Source: CAZUFB01 sp048173955 (GTDB lineage: Bacteria; Actinomycetota; Coriobacteriia; Coriobacteriales; UMGS124). Taken from it: DNA of 6,692 nucleotides. Below are positions 5,757-6,692 of the stretch, piece by piece; the stretch's first letter is position 1; each line of letters starts with the position of its first letter. The position numbers and the translations under genes were made by a program. A model generated the notes under the pieces. That model ran no database searches. It had not been told where the DNA came from and saw only the letters and a list, made by a program, of their open reading frames with translations. The DNA is taken from NCBI GenBank assembly GCA_048173955.1, contig DBEYOB010000148.1, forward strand, positions 1-6,692, in the 5' to 3' direction.

Positions 5757-6409
5757 GGCGGTGCGACAAGTGCGGTGTCGAGTTCACCGGCGATCTGGAT
5801 GTGTGCCCGCTGTGCCAGGCGCGCCTGACGGGGGAGGCGTCCCCGTCGGTGTTCCCGCGCAACGAGGTCAAGAAGTCGGGTACGATGGCCCTGCGCGTGC
5901 TCGCCTTCGTGACGGGCGTCGGGGTGCTGACGACGCTGTTCGTCGGGCAGATGCTCGGTCTTGCGGGCTCGATAACGATGCCGATCTGCGTCGCGCAGCT
6001 CGTGAACTACGCCCTGGTGCGCCACGCCCTGGTGAGCGCGCCGGACTTCCTGCGGCTCGTGGCCCGCTACTTTCTGGTGCTGCTCGCCCTGGCGGTGGTG
6101 TGGTTCGCCGTGGGGCGCAACCCGGTCGTCGCCACCTACGTCGTTCCGAGCATCTGCCTGGCCGCCCTGGTGTTCGACGCGGTTTTGGTCTGCGTGTTCC
6201 GGGGCACGTTCGTGTCGGGCTATGCGAAGTACCTGCTGCTCGACGTCGTGTTCGGTCTGGTGCCGCTGCTCTTCGTGGCGCTCGGGTTCACGACGTGGGA
6301 CGTCCTGGCCTATGTGAGCGCGCTCGTCGCCTGCGTGCTTTTGCTCGGGCTCGTCGTGTTCGCGCGCGAGCGGCTGGCCGCCGAGGTGCGCAAGCTGTTC
6401 ATGGCGTAG
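5753..6409 (+). CDS. Zinc-ribbon protein with six predicted membrane segments (DUF6320-like)
   Basis: The product is 218 residues. It opens with a zinc ribbon, CDKC (4-7) and CPLC (18-21), four cysteines suited to one metal ion. A short linker follows, then about six hydrophobic segments near residues 46-66, 70-92, 100-120, 126-149, 157-179 and 184-204, and a basic end. This layout (N-terminal CxxC...CPxC ribbon plus six helices) and its place after an acetyltransferase-like gene match what I recall as DUF6320 proteins of Firmicutes and Actinobacteria; the family assignment is from memory. No function is established. The ribbon lies before the first helix and would be cytoplasmic if the basic linker (R36, K40, K41) follows the positive-inside rule. 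It may anchor or regulate the two upstream enzymes at the membrane (inference). It is the last gene of the operon; no clear terminator follows. Confidence 0.85.
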   Translation: MRRCDKCGVEFTGDLDVCPLCQARLTGEASPSVFPRNEVKKSGTMALRVLAFVTGVGVLTTLFVGQMLGLAGSITMPICVAQLVNYALVRHALVSAPDFLRLVARYFLVLLALAVVWFAVGRNPVVATYVVPSICLAALVFDAVLVCVFRGTFVSGYAKYLLLDVVFGLVPLLFVALGFTTWDVLAYVSALVACVLLLGLVVFARERLAAEVRKLFMA

Positions 6410-6465
6410 GGGCACGTCGCATGGAGCCCCTGCGTCCGTCTGGTGCGGGCGCGCTGGATGTGGTA

Positions 6466-6481
6466 TCGTACATATGTTCTA
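6466..6481. promoter_or_regulatory. LexA (SOS) box-like palindrome upstream of the last gene
   Basis: TCGTACATATGTTCTA matches the Gram-positive/actinobacterial LexA site TCGAAC-N4-GTTCGA at 10 of 12 specified positions, with the right half GTTC intact and one mismatch in the left GAAC. It lies 36 bases before the GTG of the next gene, in an A+T-rich patch where a promoter would be expected. If it is real, that gene is DNA-damage inducible. Confidence 0.4.
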
Positions 6482-6502
6482 TTCCACGTTCAGAGGGAGA
6501 GA

Positions 6503-6510
6503 GGGGGGGG
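6503..6510 (+). repeat. G8 tract within the ribosome-binding region of the last gene
   Basis: Eight consecutive G follow GGGAGAGA (6495-6502) and end seven bases before the GTG at 6518. The purine run serves as the Shine-Dalgarno region. A change in tract length would shift its spacing to the start codon. Confidence 0.5.
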
Positions 6511-6517
6511 TCGCGCG

Positions 6518-6692
6518 GTGGATGCTCAACGGATCATCGAGCAGATCATGGCCGACCCCCGCCTTTCGAAGGGCGGCCGGCTGTCGGGGGGCCATTTCAG
6601 CTCGCGCGTCTACGGGGACGAGCCGAGTCTCAAGACCGGCCGCCAGCTTGCCGACGAGCGCGCCCGCGAACGCGATGAGCGCGCCCGCGAAC
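6518..6692 (+). CDS. Unrecognised protein with charged heptad repeat (partial, C-terminus off the right edge)
   Basis: An open frame from GTG (6518-6520) to the window end gives 58 residues. The start is chosen because of the purine-rich GGGAGAGAGGGGGGGG stretch just upstream. The N-terminus MDAQRIIEQIM looks helical. A Gly/Ser-rich stretch follows (KGGRLSGGHFSSR, 18-30), then a highly charged part with two tandem DERARER-like heptads (46-52, 53-58), encoded by a 21-base repeat. The repeat suggests a long alpha-helix or coiled coil continuing beyond the window. I do not recognise the family. The LexA-like box just upstream may point to a role in stress or DNA damage (inference only). The gene is separate from the preceding operon by 108 bases. 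An alternative start is the ATG at residue 11. Confidence 0.6.
   Translation, partial: MDAQRIIEQIMADPRLSKGGRLSGGHFSSRVYGDEPSLKTGRQLADERARERDERARE
6649..6691 (+). repeat. 21-base tandem repeat encoding DERARER
   Basis: GACGAGCGCGCCCGCGAAC followed by GC, then GATGAGCGCGCCCGCGAAC at the window edge: two copies with one silent difference (GAC/GAT). The unit keeps frame and encodes one seven-residue period. More copies may lie to the right. Confidence 0.75.

Noticed and set aside
6408..6431. Terminator after the operon: AGGGGC (6408-6413) with GCCCCT (6426-6431)
   Set aside because: The stem is only 6 bp with a 12-base loop, it overlaps the stop codon, and no T-run follows.
6421..6678. Open frame starting at ATG 6421 through the LexA-like box
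   Set aside because: It conflicts with the GTG-started frame at 6518, has no RBS, and its sequence is compositionally random.
1..6692. CRISPR array, tRNA, rRNA or intact transposase
   Set aside because: No regularly spaced repeats, cloverleaf signals or transposase motifs were seen on either strand.

Overview
The window is G+C-rich, and its genes have strong Shine-Dalgarno sites, GTG as well as ATG starts, and tightly overlapping reading frames. This, together with the resemblance of the acyltransferase-like and zinc-ribbon membrane proteins to families common in gut anaerobes, suggests a Coriobacteriia-type actinomycete (Eggerthella/Olsenella/Collinsella relatives). That assignment is an inference from composition and protein resemblance only.

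Layout. Positions 1-1338 (minus strand) hold most of a DUF3800-type protein with a GTG start. Its N-terminal 245 residues look like the domain, and a roughly 200-residue low-complexity tail runs off the left edge. Positions 1339-1958 are noncoding. They contain a candidate promoter and a direct repeat for the DUF3800 gene, a G9 tract, an A+T-rich inverted-repeat element (1611-1808) and a cluster of GC hairpins. Positions 1959-2768 (minus) encode a complete class I glutamine-amidotransferase-fold hydrolase of the PuuD / gamma-glutamyl-GABA hydrolase type. Positions 2769-3426 are a divergent intergenic region with a second inverted-repeat element (2994-3207), several operator-like repeats and a candidate promoter.

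Positions 3427-6409 (plus) are a translationally coupled three-gene operon: an HSL-family alpha/beta hydrolase, a condensation/alcohol-acetyltransferase-like protein, and a zinc-ribbon protein with six membrane segments (DUF6320-like). The genes overlap by 28 and 4 bases, so the products are probably made together. An acyl-transfer/ester-hydrolysis pathway organised at the membrane is the simplest reading, but its substrate cannot be told from the sequence. From 6518 to the right edge is the start of an unrecognised protein with a charged heptad repeat. It is preceded by a near-consensus LexA (SOS) box.

The most unusual signal is noncoding. Two elements of about 200 bp flank the PuuD-like gene. 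Each is closed by a long imperfect inverted repeat, each has an A+T-rich interior, and they share a core in the arms. Their arm mismatches are mostly G-U compatible when read as plus-strand RNA. They may be structured RNAs or decayed miniature mobile elements.
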